A stretch of DNA of 64,000 bases from Pleurocapsa sp. PCC 7319 (GTDB taxonomy: Bacteria > Cyanobacteriota > Cyanobacteriia > Cyanobacteriales > Xenococcaceae), in assembly GCF_000332195.1 (NCBI RefSeq), contig NZ_KB235922.1, positions 3,073,322 to 3,137,321 on the forward strand, given 5' to 3'. This document shows, piece by piece, positions 37,475-46,697 of the stretch (the first letter of the stretch is position 1; the number at the start of each line of letters is the position of its first letter). The notes under the pieces were generated by a model. It saw nothing but the letters and a program-made list of their open reading frames with translations, did no database searches and was not told where the DNA came from. The translations under genes were made by a program, and so were the position numbers.

Positions 37475-37544
37475 ATTATACAGTTACTCTTTAGTCAATA
37501 CTAGGGGAAAAATTCAGGTGTTTTTTCAGGTGTTTTTTCAGGTG
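37475..37544 (-). promoter_or_regulatory. Tandem CCTGAA promoter module, copy 4 (three sites)
   Basis: On the minus strand three CACCTG sites at exact 12-base steps (37539-37544, 37527-37532, 37515-37520) run into AATTTTTCCCC, then TAGTAT (37498-37503), a 17-base spacer and a perfect TATAAT (37475-37480). About 77 bases before the CHASE2 start. The + strand also has CATAAT at about 37561-37566, within a TTGAAGCATAATA string shared with module 2. Confidence 0.6.
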
Positions 37545-37569
37545 TTTGTTGTGACTTGAAGCATAATAT

Positions 37570-37837
37570 TGCCACAACGAACTCTACAAGGTGAAACAAT
37601 TAGCGGGGCATCAATTTCTCAGCATTGGTAAATAGCGATGTGGTGTTGCAAGCAGATAACGATATTACCATTGATGATGATATTACTAGCCTGACTAATA
37701 GTAATCTAACTTTTCAAGCAGGGCGTAGCGTAGCCATGCCGTTAGGCTTATCGCTAAATATTTTAGACAACCGTACTATCGCCAGTTCAAACAACGAGCC
37801 GCATATTGGGCAGAAAAATTTCAATTGTCATAGATAA
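37570..37837 (+). pseudogene. Filamentous-haemagglutinin repeat fragment
   Basis: LNSDVVLQADNDIT-like sequence (VNSDVVLQADNDITIDDDI, NSNLTFQAGRS), typical of a different haemagglutinin-repeat family from the tpsA array, preceded in another frame by GETISGASISQH. A dispersed repeat (GGCGTAGCGTAGCCATGCC) interrupts it at about 37721. No start signal, frameshifted, not a gene. Confidence 0.65.
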
Positions 37838-38750
37838 AAGTTGGATCGGTTTTTTCCACATCAGTTCCATATTGAATTAATTGTTCTATATTTCCGTGAA
37901 GTATTTTACATAGATCGTCTAAAGGCAAATCGTTAGGGTCTCTACCAAAAGGGTTTTCAATTTCAATACCGATTTCTTCTACCCCTAATAAAGCAAAACT
38001 AACCAAACCAACTGCAGGAATTGCTCCCCAGCCTAAATCGGAAACGTAGGAAAAAGGTAAGCCCAAACAGTAGATTAATAATAAGTGTCTCAAGTGAATG
38101 GAGTAAGCTTTTGGCAGAGGTGTATTTAAAATTCGCTCGCAACCAATCATATCCCCTGCAATAAGATCTAAAGATTTATTCAACAAATCAAAAAATCGGT
38201 CGTTGATCAGACCTTTTTGATAATAAAGGTCGCTAAAATATGCGGCTAACCAGTTAATCATTCTCAAAGGTATATGAGTAACATTTTTTAGTTCTAAATA
38301 CTGTTGATCGGTTAGTAAATTACTAAGCTCTGGATTCAAATATTCTTTTCTTAAGTGAGTTTTGATTGCTACAATTAAGCTAAAAACCAATCTAACTTGA
38401 GTAATTTTCTCTTGCTGTTGCTCTTGAGTTTTATCTGGAATTATGAACCAAATATTTCTAGATAAGATTCTACTATTATTAATCAAACTACCGAAAAGCT
38501 TACGTCCTTCCCAATATCTGTCATAGGCTGTGTTAGTTCTAAAAACAATTAATAACCCTAAAACAATAGTCGGAATCAAACTATTAATAATTGGCTGATT
38601 GACTGAAAATCCTTCATAATAAGCTACAGTAACGATCGCTGCAAATATCATAGTCGCAACTACTCTTCTCCAAATTGCAGGAATAACCGAACTGCGTAAA
38701 TCTATTGCCAATTTAATCCATGTAAACCATTTTTCTCTACCAGAAGACAT
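37821..38750 (-). CDS. Bestrophin-family ion channel
   Basis: 309-residue inner- or thylakoid-membrane protein of the bestrophin-like (UPF0187, RFP-TM) family, anion-selective in characterised members. Family features are KWFTWIKLAIDLRSSVIPAIW at the start, several helices (TMIFAAIVTVAYYEG, PTIVLGLLIVFRTNTAYDRYWEGRKLFG with the conserved FRTN.AYDR.WE motif), and the C-terminal EIENPFGRDPNDLPLD segment. Length is usual. A 19-bp AT-rich palindrome sits upstream (38823-38841). It overlaps the 3' end of a haemagglutinin relic on the other strand. Confidence 0.93.
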   Translation of the reverse strand: MSSGREKWFTWIKLAIDLRSSVIPAIWRRVVATMIFAAIVTVAYYEGFSVNQPIINSLIPTIVLGLLIVFRTNTAYDRYWEGRKLFGSLINNSRILSRNIWFIIPDKTQEQQQEKITQVRLVFSLIVAIKTHLRKEYLNPELSNLLTDQQYLELKNVTHIPLRMINWLAAYFSDLYYQKGLINDRFFDLLNKSLDLIAGDMIGCERILNTPLPKAYSIHLRHLLLIYCLGLPFSYVSDLGWGAIPAVGLVSFALLGVEEIGIEIENPFGRDPNDLPLDDLCKILHGNIEQLIQYGTDVEKTDPTFIYDN

Positions 38751-38822
38751 TTTTTCCTTAATTAAAACGAATAATGTGGTAACTATTTAGTCGCAGGTCA
38801 AAGCGATCGCAAATAGCTTTTT

Positions 38823-38841
38823 AATTATACAATGTATAATT
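38823..38841. promoter_or_regulatory. AT-rich palindrome upstream of bestrophin
   Basis: AATTATACA, one base, TGTATAATT. On the minus strand it overlaps a TATAAT about 75-80 bases before the bestrophin start, so it can serve as -10 and operator in one. Confidence 0.4.
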
Positions 38842-38909
38842 ATATAATTATTTCAAGTATAGGCACATTGAAATCAAGTTAAGGAAATGGGGCAATAGTA
38901 TTGGACTAA

Positions 38910-39065
38910 GAATTCCTTACAAATACGGGCAAACAATATTATGATCGCGGACAATATTCTGAAGCCGCTCAGCTTTGGCAACAGGTAGCTAATAAAGATG
39001 CCGAAATAGAAAAGAAGATTCTTGGTTATAACTATCTGGCGATCGCCTATCATATCAGGATTTAG
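38910..39065 (+). pseudogene. TPR (CHAT-type) protein fragment
   Basis: GKQYYDRGQYSEAAQLWQQV followed by ILGYNYLAIAYH is one TPR-like unit as at the N-terminus of the CHAT gene here (QNEQYVEAIRVWQQA). No start, and a frame break before DLEQWEKK. A relic of a second CHAT/TPR gene. Confidence 0.6.
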
Positions 39066-39141
39066 AACAATGGGAGAAGAAGGATAATCAATTAATGTCT
39101 GCAATGTATCGATTAGTTAATAGTTAATAGTTAATAGTAAC

Positions 39142-39279
39142 GAACCCGTAAGAATAGATACTTTGGTAGCGTATAAGTTAGAAAGTATCGGACTTATATC
39201 ATTGGATGGTTTCTTAGCTCAACCCAGTTGTGAACTTTATCGTCTTTATTTTCGCGAAGTTTTAAATGAAAAAAATTAA
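39142..39279 (+). pseudogene. AAA-like ATPase C-terminal fragment
   Basis: EPVRIDTLVAYKLESIGLIS, then PSCELYRLYFREVL and a stop, matches the end of the AAA gene at 4677 (ELNSLQIYQLHSIGLV, SPRCKLYRDYF). Separated from the TPR relic by a tandem TAGTTAA repeat (39116-39138). Both relics together look like a decayed duplicate of the CHAT plus AAA pair. Confidence 0.65.
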
Positions 39280-39412
39280 GCTTAGGTGGTAAAAAACTAG
39301 TTAAACAAACCATTCTGAATCGAGAAAGCTTTTAAAAATCATAAAAAATATAGCTTAAAGCAATTTAGCATCTTTGGGAAATTGGTATAGTTTGAGGAAA
39401 TAATCACTATTT

Positions 39413-39460
39413 TTTTGTTATCTAGATTACCTTTTCTCGAATGTAATCTAGATAACAAAA
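39413..39460. other. Perfect 18-bp inverted repeat with 12-nt loop
   Basis: TTTTGTTATCTAGATTAC (39413-39430) and its exact complement (39443-39460) around CTTTTCTCGAAT. No U-run follows on either strand, so a simple terminator is unlikely. Lies alone in an AT-rich gene-free stretch (39280-39955) about 500 bases before the vWA gene. No other feature seen in that stretch. Confidence 0.7.
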
Positions 39461-39955
39461 CAGACAAAACATCTGTTTGACAACTTATTTTTAAGACAAT
39501 TCTCTCAAATCTACTATTTATAAAATATTCAGCTCTTTAATACCATTTGAAATCCTGATAAAAATATAAAAATCATAAATTACTTTCTACCAAAAAGTCA
39601 TAAAGTAAGTTTTCTAACCATTTTTGTATGGTTTACGAATAAGATTTGAAGTTAAGTTAAGAAAAAAGTAATTATCATTTAGAATAAGCTCTCAAAGTAG
39701 TAAGGTTAATCTATATGACATTTATCCGAGTAGCCAAAATTCAAATACAAAATAAAAGTCAACTTATTTTATTAGAGGAAAACTTGTATTTGGTACATTC
39801 TAATTCAAGTTTCATCGTATTCTAAGGTCTTTAACGTTAGATATACCTTAATATCGACAAACAAGTTATGCTGAAATATTTGAAGTTTTTATCTACTGAA
39901 ACTACCAATAAAGTGTAGATCTAATTCTAATTAGACCAACGTAGTTTTAAGCTAT

Positions 39956-42900
39956 TTGCTAAAGACAAAAATAGCTTTTCTTTTGATGGCTATGTGTTTT
40001 ATGCCTAGAAATATTTTCTCCTTTTTTAAACCAAGAAAGTCCCAAAAAATGAATAATCAGTCTTTAAGTAATATTCCTAGCGTCGATTTGGTTATCGTAA
40101 TCGATACTAGTCCCTCTATGAAAGATGAAGCCCAAGCTTTGAGTAAAGCAGCAGAGGCAGCAATTAACACGGCTAAATCTAGCTGTCCGTCAAATTTAAA
40201 AGTGACTTGGCTTGGTATTGAGGGAATTTGGAAAGGAACACTATTCAATCGAACGGTTAGAAGTTATTTAACCGAGGAGTGTAAAGTTTCTGAGTCTGAC
40301 TTTAGGAGTAGAAAGCGGGGTGAATTAAAGTCGGCTGGAGCGCAAGAAGATGGGGCAAGAGCCGTTGCCGATCTTGTCGATTATTTTAACTGGCGTCAAG
40401 ATGCCGCAAAAGCTATTTTTTATCTGGGCGACGAAGCACTTGAAGGAGGTGGAGCGAAAACTGAACGGGCAGACATTGAATCAGCCAATGTTGCCATTCA
40501 AAAAGCTCAAGCCCAAGAAGTTAAGGTTTATACTTATTTTGGTACTTCTAAAAGCAAGCATCGCCAAGGTATTACCTCTGAATACGCCAGACTTGCTACC
40601 GACACTGGAGGACAGGCTTTTACAGACCAAGATACCCTCAAAGGTTTTAGCGCAGTTTTGGAACAAGTCATCTGTGGCAGTCGCACTGTGAACACAGATA
40701 TTGTGAACCTTCAATCTGGCACAGTATATATTCAAGATTTTGTTGCTGGCAAAGCGAGTAATCTCTACACTTTAAATCTACAAATAGGTAAAGCAGATTT
40801 AGTCGGCTCAATTGCAACTAATGTCTACGATCTAGCTTTTGTTGGTTCGCAGCTATACGGACTACAGCAAGGCAAAAAGAATACTCAGCTAGTCAAAATA
40901 GAGCGTGCTACAGGAAAAACTACAGTAGTCGGTGATATTGGCTTTGATGTTGTGGGGTTGGCATATAACACTCAGCGTGAAACTTTATATGCCTCAGCAG
41001 CTAAACAACTAATTGCGATCGCTTTAGAAACGGGTAAAGGTCAACCTGCTGTAACGGTAAGCAAAGATAAACGGGGTTGTGGCGAAGTTGCTTTTGATAG
41101 TTCGGGAAAAGCTTACATTACCCTGATCGGCACTGATAAAAAGAAACAACTAGCAAGCTGCAATTTAGACAGTGGAGAAGTTAGTGTCATTGGCGATATT
41201 GGTTTCCCCGATCTTGCCAGCATGGAATTTATTGACGATGTTCTCTATGGCGTAACGGGTAACTTTTTTAATTTGGGCAAAGATGGTCAACTGCTTCGAA
41301 TTGATACGAGGACAGGGAAAGGGATCGTCGTGACCAAAACCAATCCTGTTGGTCGTTGGGCGGGTATGACCGTATATCAACCAACTACAGCAAAGACAAA
41401 AACTGTTCCCCAAATTAATCCTAATCAATCTCAAAGCGCAGTGGAGGAAAATATGCAGCTATTAACTATCGATACTAAAAATAACTGTTATGTGATCGAT
41501 CCCAACGGCATGAACGAGCTACAGGAAAATGTCGCTAGCAAGATGATCCTAGATCGAGGCAACTTTGAAATTCAGATTATTGATGGTCGTTATAGCTATA
41601 GCAAGAATGAGACTGAGGGAGAACCTTTTGTATTGTTATGGATTTATGGCAGTGAGGGCAGTACTTTTATCAATCGGGGAACAGGTGTTGAAACTGGTGC
41701 TACCTGGACAACTCTCAATGGATACAATCAAAAATTACAGTTAGAAGTCAAACAGCAGGCTGTATTGTGTGCTTTGTTCTTTAACCAAAGTAATCGAGAT
41801 AATAGCGGTTCAGTTAAATTGACGATTAAGGACGAATCATCTCAAGTTCGAGAACTAACGGTTAATAGTCGAGATCATAGCTACATACTTAACGAACAAT
41901 ATCTATCAAGTCTCAAACAGTGGGAACAAAACTTTATTGAACTAGAACCTGGTAACTATCGAGTCAAGATACGGGAAGGTAATGCTAGCTATTGGTCTGA
42001 CCAAAAGAAATTTAAGTTAGAACCCTGGGCATTGATCTGGATCAAGGCAGGTTCATTTATCACTCAACTAACTGGAGTAGAAACTAGTGAAACTTGGTGT
42101 TCTTTAAATGGTTTGAAAGACGAATTTATTTTAGAAGTAAAAACCAAAACTACTTTATCAGGCTTATTTTTCGATACTTTCAACGAAGACAATGAAGGAC
42201 AAATTATTATTGCTATTGAAAATATCAACGCAGAAGAAATAGCTCAGAAATATCAGCAGCAAAAGGTTACAGCAAACGTTGAAGATACCATAAGTGGAGA
42301 ACGCATAACCGTTACCTCCTCTGGGGGAGGAAATATTCAAAGCAGTGAACGAGTAACTGTTACCGCTTCTGGGGGAAGTAGTACTACGAAACGAGAAACT
42401 CAAACCACTAGCGTTTCAGCAACTAATAGTGGGAAAACCTCACAACAGGTTAAAGTCGGCAATGGTACTAGCTTCAACTTCCGCTTTGATGAAGCTCAAA
42501 TGGAACAGATGTGGCAGCAAATGGCAGCCAAGATTGAAACTTCCGTAACAGTAACCGACGAACAGGATGAAAAGAAAGAGGCTTACTACTGGGATAATTT
42601 AGAAAAGTGGATTCTTAAGGGCTATCAAACTCAAGCTAAAGACTTAGCGATCCAAGTCGCACGGTTAGAGTTTATGATGAAGTCCATCACTCAACAGATG
42701 GAAGTCAGCTTTAATCAAAACTTCCAGGCTTGGTCTGGTTACTTCGATAGTCGTCTTAACGAACTAATCGATACCAGAATGATGACGATGGTAGAAGAAC
42801 AGGTTAACTCAAGAATTAGCGATCGCTCTACCGCAATTAAAAACCAAGTCATTCAGCAATTACAGGATGATATCGACAAACGTGTAGAGTCGGTAGTGAA

Positions 42901-43978
42901 TTTAAAGATTAGCGATCGCGCTTCTCAAATCAAGAACCAAGTAGTTGAACAGCTACAGGGTGATATCGACAAGCGCATCAGTACAATAGTTAATCTTAAA
43001 GTAGATAATCAAGCTGAAGAAATCAACAACTTGGTTGTTAATCAGCTACAAGATGAAATGGAGCGGCGGATTAATACTACTGTTAATCTCAAAGTAGAAA
43101 ACCAGGCACAGGATATTAATAACCAGGTAATCAAACAGCTACAAGCTGATATGGACAAACGCATTGATGCGGTAGTAAATCTTAAAGTTACAGACCAAAC
43201 GCCAAATATTAAAAACTTAGTCATTCAGCAGCTACAGGCGGATGTTGATAAACGCATTGATGCGGTAGTAAATCTCAAACTGGCAGACCAAACCTTAGAA
43301 ATTGATAACTCCATAACCAAAAAGTTACAGGGGGATCTAGAAAAGCGGGTTAATTCTAACGTTGACTCCAAGCTAGAAGCTAGAACTCAGAATATTAAAA
43401 ACTTGGTAGTTAATCAATTACAAGCTGACATAGACAGACGTATCAATACCGCAGTTACTGACAAGACTGACAATAGCGTTCAGGTAGTAGTTAATAACGT
43501 CATTAATAATGTAGACGATCGCATTGATGTCAAATTAGAAAACAAAATTCTCAACTTCCGCGATGATGTCACCTCCATTGTCAAAAATGAGCTGAACCAA
43601 AACTACACCGACTCAATCAAAACTACGGTCTTATCCGATATTAAGAAACAGCAATTCTTTATCGATATGGAGACTATTAAAGGCGAGGTTAATAACTTCT
43701 ACTCCCGTCTGGGACAATTTGAAACTCAGCTATATTTGCGCATCGAACAGGGAGATACTCAGCTTTATAATTGGACGTTGGAACAACTAACCGCCTTACA
43801 GGGGTGCTTGAGCGATCGCCAAACTCTATCAGATATGTTTGAGTCCTTTGCAACCAAACTTAAAGACGAACTAGATAACGCACCCTGTGTTCAACCCAGC
43901 CGTTTTACACCCATGACGGCAACTTTGGGTCAAGAGCGAATTTCCCCTGTCCAACCCCAGCAGCTACCTGGAAGCTAA
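39956..43978 (+). CDS. Giant vWA-domain protein with propeller-like, beta-sandwich and coiled-coil repeat regions
   Basis: 1340 residues in the open frame. Order: short hydrophobic N-terminus; von Willebrand A domain (about 43-240) with MIDAS DTSPS (Asp50, Ser52, Ser54) and IFYLGDEAL; a propeller-like region (about 255-470) with repeated YGL and TGK turns; two tandem beta-sandwich repeats (about 495-625 and 630-750, each with TGVET followed by TW and LNG); a Ser/Thr/Gly linker; and seven 31-residue coiled-coil repeats (about 952-1168). A TTG at 39956 starts the frame; ATGs at 39986, 40001 and 40049 are alternatives and none has a clear ribosome site. Metal-dependent ligand binding is expected of the vWA domain; the overall role is unknown. 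The nearest neighbours are CHAT and AAA relics. Confidence 0.8.
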   Translation: MLKTKIAFLLMAMCFMPRNIFSFFKPRKSQKMNNQSLSNIPSVDLVIVIDTSPSMKDEAQALSKAAEAAINTAKSSCPSNLKVTWLGIEGIWKGTLFNRTVRSYLTEECKVSESDFRSRKRGELKSAGAQEDGARAVADLVDYFNWRQDAAKAIFYLGDEALEGGGAKTERADIESANVAIQKAQAQEVKVYTYFGTSKSKHRQGITSEYARLATDTGGQAFTDQDTLKGFSAVLEQVICGSRTVNTDIVNLQSGTVYIQDFVAGKASNLYTLNLQIGKADLVGSIATNVYDLAFVGSQLYGLQQGKKNTQLVKIERATGKTTVVGDIGFDVVGLAYNTQRETLYASAAKQLIAIALETGKGQPAVTVSKDKRGCGEVAFDSSGKAYITLIGTDKKKQLASCNLDSGEVSVIGDIGFPDLASMEFIDDVLYGVTGNFFNLGKDGQLLRIDTRTGKGIVVTKTNPVGRWAGMTVYQPTTAKTKTVPQINPNQSQSAVEENMQLLTIDTKNNCYVIDPNGMNELQENVASKMILDRGNFEIQIIDGRYSYSKNETEGEPFVLLWIYGSEGSTFINRGTGVETGATWTTLNGYNQKLQLEVKQQAVLCALFFNQSNRDNSGSVKLTIKDESSQVRELTVNSRDHSYILNEQYLSSLKQWEQNFIELEPGNYRVKIREGNASYWSDQKKFKLEPWALIWIKAGSFITQLTGVETSETWCSLNGLKDEFILEVKTKTTLSGLFFDTFNEDNEGQIIIAIENINAEEIAQKYQQQKVTANVEDTISGERITVTSSGGGNIQSSERVTVTASGGSSTTKRETQTTSVSATNSGKTSQQVKVGNGTSFNFRFDEAQMEQMWQQMAAKIETSVTVTDEQDEKKEAYYWDNLEKWILKGYQTQAKDLAIQVARLEFMMKSITQQMEVSFNQNFQAWSGYFDSRLNELIDTRMMTMVEEQVNSRISDRSTAIKNQVIQQLQDDIDKRVESVVNLKISDRASQIKNQVVEQLQGDIDKRISTIVNLKVDNQAEEINNLVVNQLQDEMERRINTTVNLKVENQAQDINNQVIKQLQADMDKRIDAVVNLKVTDQTPNIKNLVIQQLQADVDKRIDAVVNLKLADQTLEIDNSITKKLQGDLEKRVNSNVDSKLEARTQNIKNLVVNQLQADIDRRINTAVTDKTDNSVQVVVNNVINNVDDRIDVKLENKILNFRDDVTSIVKNELNQNYTDSIKTTVLSDIKKQQFFIDMETIKGEVNNFYSRLGQFETQLYLRIEQGDTQLYNWTLEQLTALQGCLSDRQTLSDMFESFATKLKDELDNAPCVQPSRFTPMTATLGQERISPVQPQQLPGS
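42809..43459. repeat. Seven 93-bp (31-residue) coiled-coil repeats in the vWA protein
   Basis: Exactly 651 bases, seven in-phase units of the pattern LKISDRASQIKNQVVEQL then DIDKRISTIVN. Codon usage differs between units, so they are under protein-level selection and not freshly duplicated, unlike the tpsA repeats. Confidence 0.9.
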
Positions 43979-44074
43979 ATGATAATTAGATTTTAGGTAA
44001 TAGGTAATAAATTTTCCTGCCTGTTACCTAAAATTTCCAGCAAAATCAAGATTCTAGGTGCCAATCTTTCTGTG

Positions 44075-44680
44075 ACCTCCTCCCACACTGATTGCTTCGC
44101 AATACAGTCTGGGCTTCCCTAGACTCACGACTAGGTTTTCCTGGTTGTTTTCTCTTTCAAGATCTTGCACCACTTATCTAGATATGAAAAAAATCACACC
44201 CCCGACAGATCGATTGCCCAGGCAGTTTCCGTTCCGCATAGTCCGTGCGTACAGTTTTTAGAATGTCTCCTTCTTACAAAAATTGCTTATGGGGGAAACC
44301 CCCAAGACCGCATTTTTGCGCTTATTACGGCAAACATTTTACACAGCTACCGAGTCTCCAATCGAGACTATTTCTTAGCTATAACCCTATATGTTTGATT
44401 TTCAAGGTGCTGCCAATTTTAGTTTTTTGTTTTACTACCGATGTTCGGATATTGGCATCCCATTCATACGCTCTAGAACTATCTTACAACAACTGAAACC
44501 CTGGCTACATAAAGATTACATGAATATCAACTTAACCAGTTATAAACAAAATGCCAGCCCACGATTCATGCGGCAAAGCGTTGGCGGGGGAACCCCGCTT
44601 AAAGCTATTGCCATCCCGACACCAAACCCTGCATCCTTGGGGTTATGGTGTCGGGCTTCTCGCGGGGGATGCTAAATTTT
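44075..44680 (-). mobile_element. IS200/IS605-like relic 1
   Basis: The left edge reads on the minus strand as a terminal hairpin and GGGAGGAGGTCA, the usual right end of TnpB-bearing IS200/IS605 elements. The right edge (44540-44675) is a structured segment with a hairpin CCCGACACCA / TGGTGTCGGG around GCATCCTTGG, matching the right edge of relic 2 at 49640-49735. No transposase or tnpB frame survives between. A GC-rich palindromic repeat (GCGGGGGAACCCCGC) is inserted near 44583. Confidence 0.5.
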
Positions 44681-44885
44681 TTCTGTTCATTTCTATCCCG
44701 ACTTTTTCTAACGAGGCAAACAATTTACTCGCTGCTGCGATCGCTAGATTCTGATGGTCATTGTCGGCAGTAAGCTTAATCCTGATTTCATTATCGATCA
44801 ATTCGGCATTGAAGATAATTTGTTGATGGTTCATAGAGTGGAATCTTAAGAACAACTGAGGTTGATCGGTGAATAACACGATCAT
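44643..44885 (-). CDS. Small protein of unknown function, 3' end replaced by the IS relic
   Basis: 80 residues. An internal Met (MNHQQIIFNAELIDNEIR) may be the true start. The middle (LTADNDHQNLAIAAASKLFAS) looks like ordinary coding sequence, but the last residues (LASPARSPTP) come from the end of IS relic 1, so the original C-terminus is probably lost. It lies 22 bases after ppx on the same strand. No family recognised. Confidence 0.4.
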   Translation of the reverse strand: MIVLFTDQPQLFLRFHSMNHQQIIFNAELIDNEIRIKLTADNDHQNLAIAAASKLFASLEKVGIEMNRKNLASPARSPTP

Positions 44886-44907
44886 TTAGACCAAGTTTAG
44901 TCTTTAA

Positions 44908-46452
44908 TCAATCGTCAGCATAAGTTGGCTTAATTTTAACCTCACGTTTTAATGCTTCAGCTAGAACCTGACGACTGTTACGAGCTGACCAAATTTCTAC
45001 TTCTAAATTATCAGCACCCGTAACGGTTATTACTAGCTTTTCTGTTGATACCTGACAATCAATCCGTTCAACTCGGCGATTTTTAGTTTTGTTTAAAGCT
45101 ACTGCAATTCTGAGAATTCCTGACAACATTTGAATGATTTGACGATGTTGTTTAGAGAGATTTCTAAACTTTTTATGTCTTTTAGTTGGTTTTGCTTTGC
45201 AGTGGTAACGAACTAAGTGCTTAATCAACAGCATCTCTTCATCATTAAATCCTCTAGGATCGGTTTGTTTGAGAATATAACGCGAATTTTTATGATGTTG
45301 GCGAAAGGAAATAAACTGTCCGATGTCATGAAGTAACGCAGCAAACTCTAAGACTTCTCGTTCAAAATCGCCGTATTGATGTAGCTTTTGAATTTGGTCA
45401 AATATCTGTAAGGCTAATTTGGCGACATGACAGTTTTCGTCCCAATCTGATTCATATTTATAAACCAAATTTGCTGCTTTACGGTGTCGTAAACTTGGGG
45501 TTTCGGGTAATACAGATACTTCATTAGAATGACGTTGTATGTAGTCTAATATCATTCCTTCCCTTAAGGAAGCATCACAAAGAGTAATCTCTTTCACTCC
45601 TGCCATTTCTAATAACTGGACCAGCAGCACTCCTCCCAAATGAATGGCATCAGCACGTTTATCGCTTATTTCTTTAACTTCTGCCCGTTCTTCTGGTTTC
45701 ATGTCGAGCAATTTCTGGGTCAATTTATCAATATCTTTTAGCTGTACAACTTCAGCATTGACTGATTGCCATGATTCCCCACCAGCAGCTACGTGGGCGG
45801 CCTCTCCCATAGTCCGAATTGTGCCCGATGTGCCAATTACTCGATCAAAGCCAAGATCGTGTATCTGTTTAAAAATTTGTTTACCGACAAAGCGAATATG
45901 AGCCTCTAGAACACCCTTTCCTTCAGTACCAACAGTACCTCGATCTTCAAACATATCTAATAAACGCAGAACTCCAAGAGGCATACTATCTTTGAAGAAT
46001 ATCTTAGAGCGATCGCCTAAAACTGCTTCGGTACTCCCACCACCAATATCTAAAACTAAAGCTTTATCTGACTCTAAGGCAATGGAATTACGGACAGCTA
46101 AAAAAATTAATCGAGCCTCTTCTTGTCCTGAGATCATTCTGGGAGTAAGTCCAGTTTGAGCTACCACTTGATTTAAAAAATCTTCCCCGTTGCGTGCCTC
46201 ACGGATAGCACTAGTGGCAGCGGTGATAATTTCGTCCACTCCTAAACTATCTGCAAGTTGAACATAACGACTAATCGTTTCTAAACCAATTTTAAAAGCG
46301 CGATCGCTAATGTAATTAGAAGCAAATACCCCAGCTCCTAATTTTGCCATCTCTTTTTCGCGATTAATGATATCAAAGCTCTTTTTGTTATTCACCTCTA
46401 CCACTATCATGTGAATAGAATTAGTACCTATATCAATCGCTGCTAACTTCAT
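44908..46452 (-). CDS. ppx: Exopolyphosphatase / pppGpp phosphohydrolase (Ppx/GppA) with HD domain
   Basis: 514 residues. Actin-like ASKHA fold: phosphate-1 loop AAIDIGTNSIHMIVVEV at the start, ATSAIREARN, and phosphate-2 loop VLDIGGGSTEAVL. The C-terminal half has an HD-type domain (LLHDIGQFISFRQHHKNS). It releases phosphate from polyphosphate chains or from pppGpp in the cytoplasm. Length and order are as usual for cyanobacterial Ppx. Start at 46452 gives the conserved MKLAAIDIGTNS; no alternative needed. Confidence 0.95.
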   Translation of the reverse strand: MKLAAIDIGTNSIHMIVVEVNNKKSFDIINREKEMAKLGAGVFASNYISDRAFKIGLETISRYVQLADSLGVDEIITAATSAIREARNGEDFLNQVVAQTGLTPRMISGQEEARLIFLAVRNSIALESDKALVLDIGGGSTEAVLGDRSKIFFKDSMPLGVLRLLDMFEDRGTVGTEGKGVLEAHIRFVGKQIFKQIHDLGFDRVIGTSGTIRTMGEAAHVAAGGESWQSVNAEVVQLKDIDKLTQKLLDMKPEERAEVKEISDKRADAIHLGGVLLVQLLEMAGVKEITLCDASLREGMILDYIQRHSNEVSVLPETPSLRHRKAANLVYKYESDWDENCHVAKLALQIFDQIQKLHQYGDFEREVLEFAALLHDIGQFISFRQHHKNSRYILKQTDPRGFNDEEMLLIKHLVRYHCKAKPTKRHKKFRNLSKQHRQIIQMLSGILRIAVALNKTKNRRVERIDCQVSTEKLVITVTGADNLEVEIWSARNSRQVLAEALKREVKIKPTYADD

Positions 46453-46697
46453 CGAAAAAAACTGGGTTAATTATATTGTTAGTGAATATATTATTTCTTA
46501 TTTGTACTTCTCTCTTTTAATAATTATGCGCCGACTGCCCGCGGTTATCTGAAGATGTCCTTTAGGGTTAGTATTCTTTGATAGGCTGTCTCTTCCGCTT
46601 CCTCTACTCTGGGACACTATTTCTAACTTTTGACCCACCGAAAATTATTGTTCAACATGATACTGTGCTTGATAAAAGAATCTACCGTCATTTGTTT

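Noticed and set aside
44165-44754. Four overlapping frames of 67-94 residues in IS relic 1
   Set aside because: They lie in different frames, lack starts with ribosome sites and cover structured repeat DNA.
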